The translations under genes and the position numbers were made by a program. Shown here piece after piece: positions 1 through 6,780 of a stretch of DNA of 6,780 nt; the stretch's first letter is position 1; each line of letters starts with the position of its first letter. The notes under the pieces are model-generated. The model was not told the DNA's origin. It saw only the letters and a program-made list of their open reading frames with translations, and did no database searches. Source of the DNA: JAJRXG01 sp964470035 (GTDB taxonomy: Bacteria > Bacteroidota > Bacteroidia > Chitinophagales > Saprospiraceae). The stretch is taken from positions 1 through 6,780 of the forward strand of contig CAYYBR010000233.1 of the NCBI GenBank assembly GCA_964470035.1, read 5' to 3'.

Positions 1-515
1 GCACCATTCATACTGAATATACCTACTAGTAGAAGTAATTCTCCAAAGAGGATGAGATTACCATCTAATTTAGGCCATCCCTTCATCTCTGGCATCACCA
101 GTCGAGGAACTTTGAGGATATTTCTCCTCCATAGAAAAATCACCGTCGCTACAAAAGCGAGAAGAGAAAGTATCTCGATCGTACTAATCATCAAAGGATA
201 AAGGAATCCTATCTTATCAGCAAAAAAACGATGCACTCCCCCTAATCCATCTATAACTATCTCGATGAGCTCTATTTGGGTCATCAAAAAGGCGGCGTAG
301 ATGAAAAAGTGAAACATGGCAGGTATCCATCTCTTGAACATTTTCTTCTGACCGAAGGCTACGAGAAACACATTTTTCCATCGCCATCCGACGTCCCCCG
401 ATATATCTTCTTCCTTACCGAGTCTAATAGTTTTATATATGGCTCCAAACTGTCTGAAAGCGATAAAACTGACGATAGCCAGAAGCAAGATGAATATGAT
501 CTGTGACAATGCCAT
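1..515 (-). CDS. Membrane-anchored (Fe-S)-binding oxidoreductase, N-terminal part only (3' end beyond window)
   Basis: The minus strand is open from an ATG at 515-513 to the left edge, giving 171 complete codons plus two bases. The product starts MALSQIIFILLLAIVSF and is strongly hydrophobic. Membrane segments are visible at about residues 4-20, 66-89, 104-129 and 153 to the edge. Basic loops lie between them, for example KKMFKRW near 57-63 and WRRN near 129-132. The pattern of a first helix, an RLGKEED-type loop, a WKN...GQ-K stretch, an FH...IE-IDG..G.HR helix and an EMKGWP motif near 143-148 matches, from memory, the membrane domain of Bacteroidota (Fe-S)-binding proteins related to heterodisulfide reductase subunits. 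In that family two 4Fe-4S motifs and CCG domains follow; here they would lie past the edge, so the catalytic part is not seen. It probably moves electrons at the inner membrane; the partner is unknown. The ATG at 515 is the first in frame after an upstream TGA, so the start is well supported. The gene is divergent from the phosphoribosyltransferase. Confidence 0.82.
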   Translation of the reverse strand, partial: MALSQIIFILLLAIVSFIAFRQFGAIYKTIRLGKEEDISGDVGWRWKNVFLVAFGQKKMFKRWIPAMFHFFIYAAFLMTQIELIEIVIDGLGGVHRFFADKIGFLYPLMISTIEILSLLAFVATVIFLWRRNILKVPRLVMPEMKGWPKLDGNLILFGELLLLVGIFSMNG

Positions 516-525
516 GTGTGCAAGG

Positions 526-533
526 TATATTTG
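526..533 (+). promoter_or_regulatory. Candidate Bacteroidota -7 promoter box (TATATTTG) for the phosphoribosyltransferase
   Basis: TATATTTG fits the Bacteroidota primary sigma consensus TAnnTTTG exactly. It lies in the 47-bp gap between two divergent starts, 29 bp before the ATG at 563, which would leave a leader of about 20-25 bases. I do not see a clear TTG-type -33 element at the expected distance upstream, so the call rests on one box. The sequence before the ATG carries no Shine-Dalgarno motif, as is usual in this phylum. Confidence 0.45.
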
Positions 534-562
534 CGAGGTTACGAAGCCTAAACTTCCTACAA

Positions 563-1063
563 ATGTCGGTACTCAATGATAAACAAATAGGTCAAATATT
601 GACGCGTATGGCCTATGAAATAATCGAACAAAATATCACTGCTAAAAAAATCCACTTAGTAGGCATCAATAATAATGGATATCGATTTGCCTCACTATTG
701 GTAGATGAAATCACCAAAATAGCCTCTCATCAGAAAGAAACTGAACTTCTTCGCATCCAGCTCAACGCCGCTAAACCACTCGATGATGACGTAGAGTTGA
801 GCGTCGCTCCAGCCAAACTAAAAAACCAACACGTCATCCTTGTAGATGACGTAGCTAACACTGGACGGACACTATTCTATGCCTGTCATCCATTCTTGAA
901 GACCATGGTCAAGAAGCTTCAGGTTGCTGTGCTGGTAGATCGCAAGCATAAATCATGGCCCATACAGGTCGACTTCGTAGGTATATCGCTCGCCACTACC
1001 GTAAGAGATCATATCGATGTCGCGCTCTCGAAAAAAGGAAGTTTTCAGGCTGTAATCAGCTAG
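563..1063 (+). CDS. PyrR-like type I phosphoribosyltransferase
   Basis: This is a 166-residue cytoplasmic protein of the type I phosphoribosyltransferase fold, which uses PRPP to ribosylate a base such as uracil or a purine. The PRPP-binding signature VILVDDVANTGRT is at residues 91-103, with the paired acidic residues and the TGRT phosphate loop intact. An early LVGINNNGYRFA strand-loop (32-43) matches the PPi-loop region. The late LVDRKHKSWPIQVDFVG segment (124-140) closely resembles the LVDRGHRELPI-type hood region of PyrR, the uracil phosphoribosyltransferase/pyrimidine attenuation regulator. It is slightly shorter than typical PyrR (about 180). No pyr gene is visible nearby, so a pyrimidine regulatory role is not shown and the base substrate is uncertain. 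I chose the ATG at 563 because homology starts there. A GTG at 503 would add 20 unlike residues, overlap the divergent gene and lie upstream of the promoter box. Confidence 0.85.
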   Translation: MSVLNDKQIGQILTRMAYEIIEQNITAKKIHLVGINNNGYRFASLLVDEITKIASHQKETELLRIQLNAAKPLDDDVELSVAPAKLKNQHVILVDDVANTGRTLFYACHPFLKTMVKKLQVAVLVDRKHKSWPIQVDFVGISLATTVRDHIDVALSKKGSFQAVIS

Positions 1064-1078
1064 AATTTGGCCGAGATA

Positions 1079-1115
1079 AAGGATTTATTATCACAAGATT
1101 AAGGATATATTATCA
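1079..1115 (+). repeat. Direct repeat pair, 15 bp, 22-bp spacing
   Basis: AAGGATTTATTATCA at 1079-1093 and AAGGATATATTATCA at 1101-1115 agree at 14 of 15 positions, start to start 22 bp, about two helical turns. That geometry suits two protein sites on the same DNA face. The region is AT-rich, so part of the match could be composition, but the shared AAGG and ATCA ends are not simple AT tract. Function as an operator is inference. Confidence 0.5.
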
Positions 1116-1124
1116 TTAATCTTG
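1094..1124. promoter_or_regulatory. Interrupted palindrome / hairpin upstream of the receptor gene
   Basis: CAAGATTAA (1094-1102) pairs with TTAATCTTG (1116-1124). Inside, after one G/A mismatch, GATA (1104-1107) pairs with TATC (1111-1114) around a TAT loop. That gives 13 pairs over 31 bases. It begins 31 bases after the phosphoribosyltransferase stop and is centred about 150 bp before the receptor ATG. No T-run follows on either strand, so it is a poor intrinsic terminator. It could instead be an operator dyad or a 3'-end RNA structure. Confidence 0.5.
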
Positions 1125-1260
1125 ATATGTAAAGTCATTACTAACAAGTGTGAGTAATAATATATAATTATTTTACTTATATAATTTCTTTACCATATCT
1201 CTAGTGGGTAGCTTTACCCCTCGTAAAGAAAACTATTTATTACATTTTAAAACCAACCCA

Positions 1261-4200
1261 ATGAGGATTATTCAACTCTTGATGCTGTTGTGTATAGCGT
1301 CATTATCACTCCATGCTCAAAGTGTGACCACTGCTTCTTTAGGAGGTCAGATCACAGACGATGCGAGTGAAGTCTTGATCGGTGCTAATGTTACTGCTTT
1401 ACATGTTCCGACTGGTACATTCTACGGCACAAGTACTGATATCGACGGATACTATCGAATCTCTAATATGAGGACAGGTGGTCCATATAGAATAACCATC
1501 TCCTACACAGGTTATCAAGAGATCATAAAAGATAATATCTATCTGAACTTAGGACAAACTTTAAGAATCAGTGAAGCTTTGTTAGCTTCTTCTGTCCAAC
1601 TTGATGAAGTATCCGTCGTCGCGAGCCGAAGCGATATATTCGATGGAAACAGAACTGGTGCAGAAACCTTCATCGGTGAAGAACAGATAGGTATCCTGCC
1701 TTCGGTAAGTAGATCCATAGGTGACTTTGCGAGAGTAACTCCACAAGCGACAGTAACAGAAGGTAACGATGGATTTTCTATCTCATTAAACGGTGTTAAC
1801 AATCGACTTAACGCGATATATATAGATGGTGCTGTTAATAATGATGTCTTCGGACTTGCAGGCTCTGGTACTAATGGAGGACAAACCGGAGTATCACCAT
1901 TTTCTGTGGATGCTATCGAGGAGTTTCAGATATCTCTAGCTCCATTTGATGTAAGAGCGGGAGGTTTTGCCGGCGGTTCTATCAATGCCATCACAAGATC
2001 GGGAAGCAACAACTTCGAAGGATCGGTATATACCTTCATGAGAAATGAAGATCTAGCAGGAAGAACTCCTACGGATAACGAAAATGTAGAGCGCACGCGC
2101 CTCGCTGACTTCTCAGCAAGAACTACTGGATTCAGAATCGGTGGCCCGTTAGTTAAAGACAAGGTGTTTTTCTTTTTGAATGGTGAAATACAAAGAGATG
2201 AGCTCCCTCTTCCTTTTGACTTTGCTGACTACACTGGCACATCTAGCCTAGCTGACCTTGAGACATTAGAAAGTAAACTTATTAATGAGTTTGGTTATGA
2301 CCCAGGTAACTTAACTAATAGTAGGACCTTTCTTGATAGTGATAAGATCACCGCCAAGTTTGATTTCAACTTGAGCAACGATCATAAGCTGAGCCTTAAG
2401 CACTCTTATGTAGCGGCGACTAATGTAGAAGGTAACCAATCGAACTCTCGTCTACTGAGATATACGAATTCGGCAGAATTTTTTGATACAGAAACGAATA
2501 CGACTTCATTAGAACTTAACTCAGTATTTGGTACGAAGTATTCTAATAACCTCATACTCGGATATACGCGCGTAAGAGATGATCGCGATCCTAGCGGAGA
2601 TGAGTTTCCTTATGTTATTATAGATGATGGAAATGGTTCAGATATCATCTTTGGATCGGAGCCTTTCTCAACGGCTAACTTGCTGAATCAGGATATCTTC
2701 ACGATTACCAATAATTTTAATATCTATAAGGGTAAGCACAACTTCACCATAGGTACGCACAATGAGTTCTACTCTGTAGACAACTTATTTTTAGCATTTA
2801 ATTTTGGTTGGTATGAGTATGACGGTCTGTCGTCATTCTTGAATGATGAAACAGCTGATTTTTTCCAAAGAGTATTTTCACTCAGGGATAATGTAACAGG
2901 TGATGACTCTCAGGCCGTGGCTTCATTCACAGGAGGTCAGATTGGGTTTTATGCCCAGGATGAGATCCAGATGTCTGAGAGATTTAAACTTACTGCAGGC
3001 GTGCGCTTTGACTTCCCATACTTCTCAGATACACCTACTAACGATCAGTTTAACAATGAAACAGCTGCACTTATAGAGGCTGAAGGATATGATCTACGTG
3101 GAGCAGAGGTGGGTAACTTCATCGGCACACCTCTTATGTTTTCTCCACGTATCGGATTTAACTATGACCTGAGTGGCACTAACAGTACACAGCTAAGAGG
3201 AGGTATAGGCGTCTTTACAAGTCGTGTCCCTCTTGTATGGCCTGGTGGCGCATATAATAACTTTGGTTTTAATGCTGGATTTACATGTTGCTTTGATACG
3301 ACATTTGAGCCTAATGTAGATGCTCAACCTCCTGGAGATATCGATGTTAACAATCCAACTCCTAATGGAACGATTGATTTATTTGCTGAAGACTTCAAGT
3401 TACCACAGGTACTCAAAGTCAATGTAGCTTTAGATCATAAACTAAGAGGAAACTGGATATTTAATGCAGATGTCATCTATAACAAGACTCTACAGAATGT
3501 AGCTTACCAAAACTTAAATCTCCGACCGTCAGTCGAAAACTTAGAAGGTACAGGAGATGATCGTCCTATCTATGATAGAGGAGACGAGATAGACCCAACC
3601 TATGGTCGGATATTACTAGGTTACAACACTTCAGCAGGTTATACTTATAACTTCACAGCTTCGATAACTAAACCCCTCAGAGATGGATTAAGTGGAAGTC
3701 TAGCTTATTCGTTTGGAGATTCATTCTCTGTATTTGATGGTACGTCATCACAGAACTCCTCACAGTGGAGAGGATTACACTCTGTAGGTGGTAGAAACTT
3801 TGATCAGCCATTAAGTAGATCTGACTTCTCGCAAGGAAGTAGAATAATAGGTAATGCTACCTGGAGAGCTAACTGGGGCAATAATGTAAAGACAACAATT
3901 TCACTTTTCTATGAGGGTCAATCAGGACGTCCATTCTCATATATTTATAATGATGGAGGTCGTCTGACTAACGAGGATTCTAGAGAAAGAGCACTTATAT
4001 ATATTCCTACAGGTCCATCGGACATCGTATTAGTCGAAGAAAATGGAAGAAGTCCTGAGCAGCAGTGGACAGAATTAAATGACTTTATCGAGAGTGATTC
4101 ACATCTAAGTGGCAGAAGAGGTGACTATGCTGAGCGCAATCGATCAAGATCTCCTTTTACTAATGTTTTAGATCTTAAGGTACTTCAAGATTTCTTCATT

Positions 4201-4476
4201 AATGCTGGTGGCAAGAAACACACTCTTCAGCTCTCGCTTGATATATTCAACTTTACCAACTTATTGAATAGTAGTTGGGGAAGAAGATATTTTGTTCCTG
4301 GTTTTGGCAACTTCGAATTATTGGACTTTGAAGGCTTCCAAGATGGTACAAATATTCCAACTTTCTCTTTTGGAGGAGTTCAAGACAATGATCCATCTCT
4401 TGGTAATATCGATGATAGTGGTATCCAAAGTAGTAGATGGCAGATGCAGTTTGGCATCAGATATATATTCAAATAA
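1261..4476 (+). CDS. Oar-like TonB-dependent outer-membrane receptor
   Basis: The 1071-residue product has a signal peptide (MRIIQLLMLLCIASLSLHA, cleavage likely after Ala19 before QS). A carboxypeptidase-regulatory-like beta domain follows at about 27-110 (GGQITD...GANV...TSTDIDGYYRI...YTGY). LDEVSVVASR at 114-123 resembles the TonB-box/linker region. The plug domain (about 125-250) shows LPSVSRSIGDFARVTPQ, the AIYIDGAVNNDVFG segment and the FDVRAGGFAGGSINAITRSGSN end, all typical of Oar-type receptors. The rest (about 250-1071) is a long beta-barrel rich in aromatic/polar alternation, ending in a final strand FGIRYIFK. Such proteins take up large substrates or act in surface processes, energised by TonB-ExbBD; the ligand here is unknown. 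No SusD-like partner follows, unlike glycan-uptake pairs. I chose the ATG at 1261 because it gives a clean signal peptide; the GTG at 1204 would put 19 polar residues in front of it. The only cysteines outside the signal peptide are an adjacent pair (676-677). Confidence 0.93.
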   Translation: MRIIQLLMLLCIASLSLHAQSVTTASLGGQITDDASEVLIGANVTALHVPTGTFYGTSTDIDGYYRISNMRTGGPYRITISYTGYQEIIKDNIYLNLGQTLRISEALLASSVQLDEVSVVASRSDIFDGNRTGAETFIGEEQIGILPSVSRSIGDFARVTPQATVTEGNDGFSISLNGVNNRLNAIYIDGAVNNDVFGLAGSGTNGGQTGVSPFSVDAIEEFQISLAPFDVRAGGFAGGSINAITRSGSNNFEGSVYTFMRNEDLAGRTPTDNENVERTRLADFSARTTGFRIGGPLVKDKVFFFLNGEIQRDELPLPFDFADYTGTSSLADLETLESKLINEFGYDPGNLTNSRTFLDSDKITAKFDFNLSNDHKLSLKHSYVAATNVEGNQSNSRLLRYTNSAEFFDTETNTTSLELNSVFGTKYSNNLILGYTRVRDDRDPSGDEFPYVIIDDGNGSDIIFGSEPFSTANLLNQDIFTITNNFNIYKGKHNFTIGTHNEFYSVDNLFLAFNFGWYEYDGLSSFLNDETADFFQRVFSLRDNVTGDDSQAVASFTGGQIGFYAQDEIQMSERFKLTAGVRFDFPYFSDTPTNDQFNNETAALIEAEGYDLRGAEVGNFIGTPLMFSPRIGFNYDLSGTNSTQLRGGIGVFTSRVPLVWPGGAYNNFGFNAGFTCCFDTTFEPNVDAQPPGDIDVNNPTPNGTIDLFAEDFKLPQVLKVNVALDHKLRGNWIFNADVIYNKTLQNVAYQNLNLRPSVENLEGTGDDRPIYDRGDEIDPTYGRILLGYNTSAGYTYNFTASITKPLRDGLSGSLAYSFGDSFSVFDGTSSQNSSQWRGLHSVGGRNFDQPLSRSDFSQGSRIIGNATWRANWGNNVKTTISLFYEGQSGRPFSYIYNDGGRLTNEDSRERALIYIPTGPSDIVLVEENGRSPEQQWTELNDFIESDSHLSGRRGDYAERNRSRSPFTNVLDLKVLQDFFINAGGKKHTLQLSLDIFNFTNLLNSSWGRRYFVPGFGNFELLDFEGFQDGTNIPTFSFGGVQDNDPSLGNIDDSGIQSSRWQMQFGIRYIFK

Positions 4477-4505
4477 ATAGATGGTTTTACAACCACTTTA
4501 AAGAT

Positions 4506-4535
4506 AAAGAGGGAGTACTCACGTACTCCCTCTTT
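4506..4535. terminator. Bidirectional intrinsic terminator between convergent genes
   Basis: AAAGAGGGAGTAC (4506-4518) is perfectly complementary to GTACTCCCTCTTT (4523-4535) around a four-base TCAC loop, a 13-bp stem with a GC-rich core. On the plus strand the stem ends in TCTTT and runs into CTTATTTG. On the minus strand it ends in CTCTTT followed by ATCTTTAAAG. It lies 30 bp after the receptor stop and 48 bp past the stop of the minus-strand gene, so it can end both transcripts. Confidence 0.85.
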
Positions 4536-4582
4536 CTTATTTGAACCTATTTATAATTTGACTACAGTCAGTATCATTGCGA

Positions 4583-6780
4583 TTATCTGACATACACTAC
4601 TCTATCTCTGATGATAGTGTTGTTTGATTTTAATTCTATAATATAAACTCCATCATCTAGTCCGAGCGAACTTGGATCTATTGATACGACATTATCTCCA
4701 GTAGATATCCCTCGTTGATATTGAACGATCATCCGACCACCCATATCAAATAGGGTTATATCCGCTTGTGTTTCTTGACCATCATTTTGTACTTCTAAAA
4801 AGAAATTAGAAACAGCTGGATTAGGAGATACAGTCATCGAAAGATCCAGTACATTGATAGTACTAAATACCAAATCCAACCGGTAAATATCCCCATCACG
4901 ATCAGACATAACGTGATTCTCTGTAGGAGTAAGATTGATCATTTGCGAAAGCGCCCCAGAACTTTTTACATCAAAAGTCAACCATAGTATCTCATCTTGA
5001 GGACTTAATAGTTGAGCGGACATTTCTATCCAATCTATAGATATCCTACCTGGAGTGTCTGTATCAAACTTAATAGGAAGACTAGATTGTAGCCCCTCGA
5101 TATCTCGTAATACTAACTGATTACTATCATATGCCAACTCTAGGGACATCCCCGACAAGTCAATTTCTCGAGACATACGTACAGGCACCTGAACTCTTTG
5201 GCCTTTGATAACTTGCTTGTCCATTATTTCTAATCTTTCGCGATTAGCACTTCTATTATAAGCGGTCATATCAAGCGTACTGAGATCCCCTAACCTGATA
5301 GCACTAAAGTCTTGTATCATATTATCGGATAAAGACTCTACTGACACCGTATTGGGATAGTCGAAGATCGGACCTGATATGCTGAAATCTTCAGGCATAT
5401 CAAACTCGTGATTAGCGTCTACAAATTTCCATATCGGCGCATCTCCTTCATATATACCTAAGATCATGCGAGTTAGTAAAAGCTCATCTCTTACACTTAA
5501 TGAGCCATTGTCATCTATGTCTGCTGCGATATATTGATGCGGGTGGGTGAATGTCTTAGCATAAATAAAGTGTTGTCTAAACAACATAACATCTAAAGCA
5601 CTTAAACCCAGTCTAGCCTCCTCTCGGCTGTTAGGTACAATGTCATATGATGCACCTTCTGTAGCATCGAACTGATACAATCCATCCGCCTCAGTCATAT
5701 ACATATCAATCTCACCAGATTCGTCCATGAGTTGGACTGCTACCGCTGCCACTCCTAGACGACTAGCGTCTGTGATAGTTCCACCTATGGACATACCAGA
5801 CCCAGTCCTAGGACCAAGATTTGAAATTGTACCAAAGCCAGCTTCGAATTCTATCTCATCACCATTTATATCAAAGAACTCTGCAGGTCTGCAGTCATCA
5901 GTTATGCTAATCGTAGCAGCCTCTTCTATATCAGAAGTAAACTCATAGCAAACTTCCACTATCGGAGTAGCTGGACCTAATGTCAGGGAAGATCCTGGCT
6001 CTGCAGACCATACTACGAATGCTTGATTTACTCCGCCTACCGCACAGGTCGAGCCTGTAAAGGTACCTGGCATAAGATTGAGATTGTTAACCTCAACCAC
6101 CTGAGCAACAGCAGGATCTAGAGTTATCGAAAATGAACCAGAAGCAACATCCGTAAACTCTGTAGCTGTTATATCCACGCACCCTACATCCCCAATCTGT
6201 CCTGTTATACTCTCGACAAACAACTGTATGGGAGTGTCAGGAACTGGGGTACCTTCACATATACATCCGTCTACTATGCGATCTTCGGTTGTATTAGGAT
6301 CGCCGTCATCACAATCAGCTCCTAGCTCTAAGGCAATATTCACATCGGTAGGAGCACAATCAAGCGAGTTAATCACACCGTCATTATCGATATCATTATC
6401 GCATACATCTCCTACAGTATCTCCATCAATGTCTGCCTGATCTGGATTTGGCATATCTGGGCAGTTATCTTCATCATCAAAAACACCATCACCATCCGTA
6501 TCTACCCTCGGAGTGCCCACACATTGGCATGTTGTACGAATAACATCATTGATCGTAGAAGCGTCACCGTCGTCACACATATCACCTACTGAAAAATTGA
6601 TCATAGGATCTAATCTGTCACAATCTTCTGTATCTATGACTCCATCATTATCGTCATCATTGTCACATACATCTCCTGCTCCGTCTCCGTCATTATCGGC
6701 TTGATCCGCGTTAGGCGTATTTGGACAATTGTCCATCATATCTATGATACCATCATCATCACTATCAAGAAATGTATTAC
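4583..6780 (-). CDS. Secreted T9SS cargo protein with TSP3-like, cohesin-like and dockerin-like domains (N-terminus beyond window)
   Basis: The reading frame stays open through the right edge, so the ATG at 6739 is internal; 731 complete residues are visible, numbered here from the edge. Residues 1-178 are Asp/Cys-rich calcium-binding thrombospondin type 3-like repeats in two 88-residue modules. A cohesin-like beta domain with four cysteines follows (about 185-321), then a carboxypeptidase-regulatory-like domain (about 330-383, SIGGTITD...TEADGLYQF). A dockerin-like domain (about 389-443) has one canonical calcium loop, DIDDNGSLSVRD (420-431), and a degenerate first half. Its usual Bacteroidota extension (WKFVDA...FSAIRLGDLS) runs to about 503. 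A second cohesin-like domain is at about 519-640 (QVPVRM...LSGMSLELAYDSNQLVL). The tail (648-731) is a T9SS type A sorting domain: SPNP at 651-654, ITLFDMGGRM, GVYIIEL and a basic end. The protein is therefore likely exported across the outer membrane and anchored or released at the surface. An adhesive or structural role is inference; no enzyme domain is visible in this part. Confidence 0.9.
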   Translation of the reverse strand, partial: NTFLDSDDDGIIDMMDNCPNTPNADQADNDGDGAGDVCDNDDDNDGVIDTEDCDRLDPMINFSVGDMCDDGDASTINDVIRTTCQCVGTPRVDTDGDGVFDDEDNCPDMPNPDQADIDGDTVGDVCDNDIDNDGVINSLDCAPTDVNIALELGADCDDGDPNTTEDRIVDGCICEGTPVPDTPIQLFVESITGQIGDVGCVDITATEFTDVASGSFSITLDPAVAQVVEVNNLNLMPGTFTGSTCAVGGVNQAFVVWSAEPGSSLTLGPATPIVEVCYEFTSDIEEAATISITDDCRPAEFFDINGDEIEFEAGFGTISNLGPRTGSGMSIGGTITDASRLGVAAVAVQLMDESGEIDMYMTEADGLYQFDATEGASYDIVPNSREEARLGLSALDVMLFRQHFIYAKTFTHPHQYIAADIDDNGSLSVRDELLLTRMILGIYEGDAPIWKFVDANHEFDMPEDFSISGPIFDYPNTVSVESLSDNMIQDFSAIRLGDLSTLDMTAYNRSANRERLEIMDKQVIKGQRVQVPVRMSREIDLSGMSLELAYDSNQLVLRDIEGLQSSLPIKFDTDTPGRISIDWIEMSAQLLSPQDEILWLTFDVKSSGALSQMINLTPTENHVMSDRDGDIYRLDLVFSTINVLDLSMTVSPNPAVSNFFLEVQNDGQETQADITLFDMGGRMIVQYQRGISTGDNVVSIDPSSLGLDDGVYIIELKSNNTIIRDRVVYVR
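6245..6780 (-). repeat. Tandem 264-bp (88-residue) coding modules, thrombospondin type 3-like
   Basis: Two modules inside the T9SS cargo gene line up at exactly 88 residues with no gap. In each, a DxDxDG calcium stretch leads to DNCP..PN.DQAD.DGD..GDVCDND.DNDGVI, then a DC motif and a CDDGD...CxCxGTP ending. All six cysteines keep register, and a stretch of 40 residues agrees at 28. The first module continues past the right edge, so the full copy number is unknown. The DNA copies have clearly diverged, so the duplication is not recent. The CDDGD...CxCxGTP unit is a recurrent one in Bacteroidota surface proteins. Confidence 0.8.

Larger units (their letters stand above)
1064..1260. other. AT-rich intergenic region upstream of the receptor gene
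   Basis: These 197 bases separate the phosphoribosyltransferase stop from the receptor start. They hold a direct repeat and an overlapping palindrome (1079-1124), then an extremely AT-rich stretch (about 1153-1200) with a weak AATAAT/ATTATT dyad around 1157-1173. No exact TAnnTTTG box is seen on the plus strand here; TACATTTT at 1241-1248 is a one-mismatch match but sits too close to the ATG to be convincing. No tRNA or reading frame of note is visible. Confidence 0.7.

Noticed and set aside
276..506. Plus-strand open frame of 76 codons
   Set aside because: It lies antisense to the membrane (Fe-S)-binding protein gene, whose minus-strand translation is a convincing multi-helix protein; the plus frame resembles nothing.
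503..562. N-terminal extension of the phosphoribosyltransferase from a GTG
   Set aside because: It would overlap the divergent gene start, contains the promoter box within it, and adds residues unlike the family; the ATG at 563 fits better.
1204..1260. N-terminal extension of the receptor from a GTG
   Set aside because: It would place 19 polar residues before an otherwise clean signal peptide.
1261..1320. Receptor as a lipoprotein through Cys11
   Set aside because: MLLC is a poor lipobox (Leu at -1) and lies inside the hydrophobic core; LHA/QS is a normal signal peptidase I site.
1539..2162. Two minus-strand open frames inside the receptor gene
   Set aside because: They are antisense to well-matched plug and barrel coding sequence and show no recognisable protein features.
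4292..4480. Short plus-strand frame at the receptor's 3' end
   Set aside because: It is an out-of-frame reading of the last barrel strands, which are clearly coding in the receptor frame.
5727..6704. Several plus-strand open frames rich in Ser/Pro
   Set aside because: They are antisense shadows of the Asp/Gly-rich repeats and cohesin-like coding sequence of the minus-strand gene.
6737..6739. ATG as the start of the T9SS cargo gene
   Set aside because: The frame stays open to the edge and the upstream codons (DSDDDGIID) continue the calcium-repeat pattern; no signal peptide follows this ATG.
6245..6780. CRISPR-like or non-coding tandem repeat
   Set aside because: The periodicity is at the protein level (88 residues with diverged DNA), not short identical repeats with spacers.

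Overview
The window reads as a piece of a Bacteroidota genome, probably a Saprospiraceae/Lewinella-like marine or environmental member (class-level placement is inference). The evidence is an Oar-type TonB-dependent receptor with a carboxypeptidase-regulatory-like front domain, a secreted protein ending in a type IX secretion (T9SS) type A sorting domain, a TAnnTTTG-type promoter box, no Shine-Dalgarno sequences before the start codons, and moderately AT-rich DNA with very AT-rich intergenic stretches.

Layout. (1) Positions 1-515, minus strand: the 5' part of a membrane-anchored (Fe-S)-binding oxidoreductase; its cluster-binding domains lie beyond the left edge. (2) Positions 563-1063, plus strand: a PyrR-like phosphoribosyltransferase, divergent from (1) across a 47-bp gap. 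(3) Positions 1064-1260: an AT-rich non-coding gap with a 15-bp direct repeat at 22-bp spacing, whose second copy is the core of a long palindrome. (4) Positions 1261-4476, plus strand: a complete Oar-like TonB-dependent outer-membrane receptor of 1071 residues. (5) Positions 4506-4535: a perfect 13-bp hairpin serving as a terminator between convergent genes. (6) Positions 4583-6780, minus strand: the C-terminal 731 residues of a large secreted multidomain protein (calcium-binding thrombospondin-3-like modules, cohesin-like domain, carboxypeptidase-regulatory-like domain, dockerin-like domain, second cohesin-like domain, T9SS sorting tail); its N-terminus lies beyond the right edge.

The four genes do not form an operon: the first pair is divergent and the last pair convergent. 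Two products belong to the cell envelope or surface (receptor and T9SS cargo), one to the inner membrane (Fe-S protein), and one is cytoplasmic (phosphoribosyltransferase). I see no mobile element, CRISPR array, RNA gene or defence system, and no clear sign of a new system. The most distinctive items are the repeat/palindrome upstream of the receptor, the coexistence of cohesin-like and dockerin-like domains in one exported protein, and an exact 88-residue module duplication in that protein.
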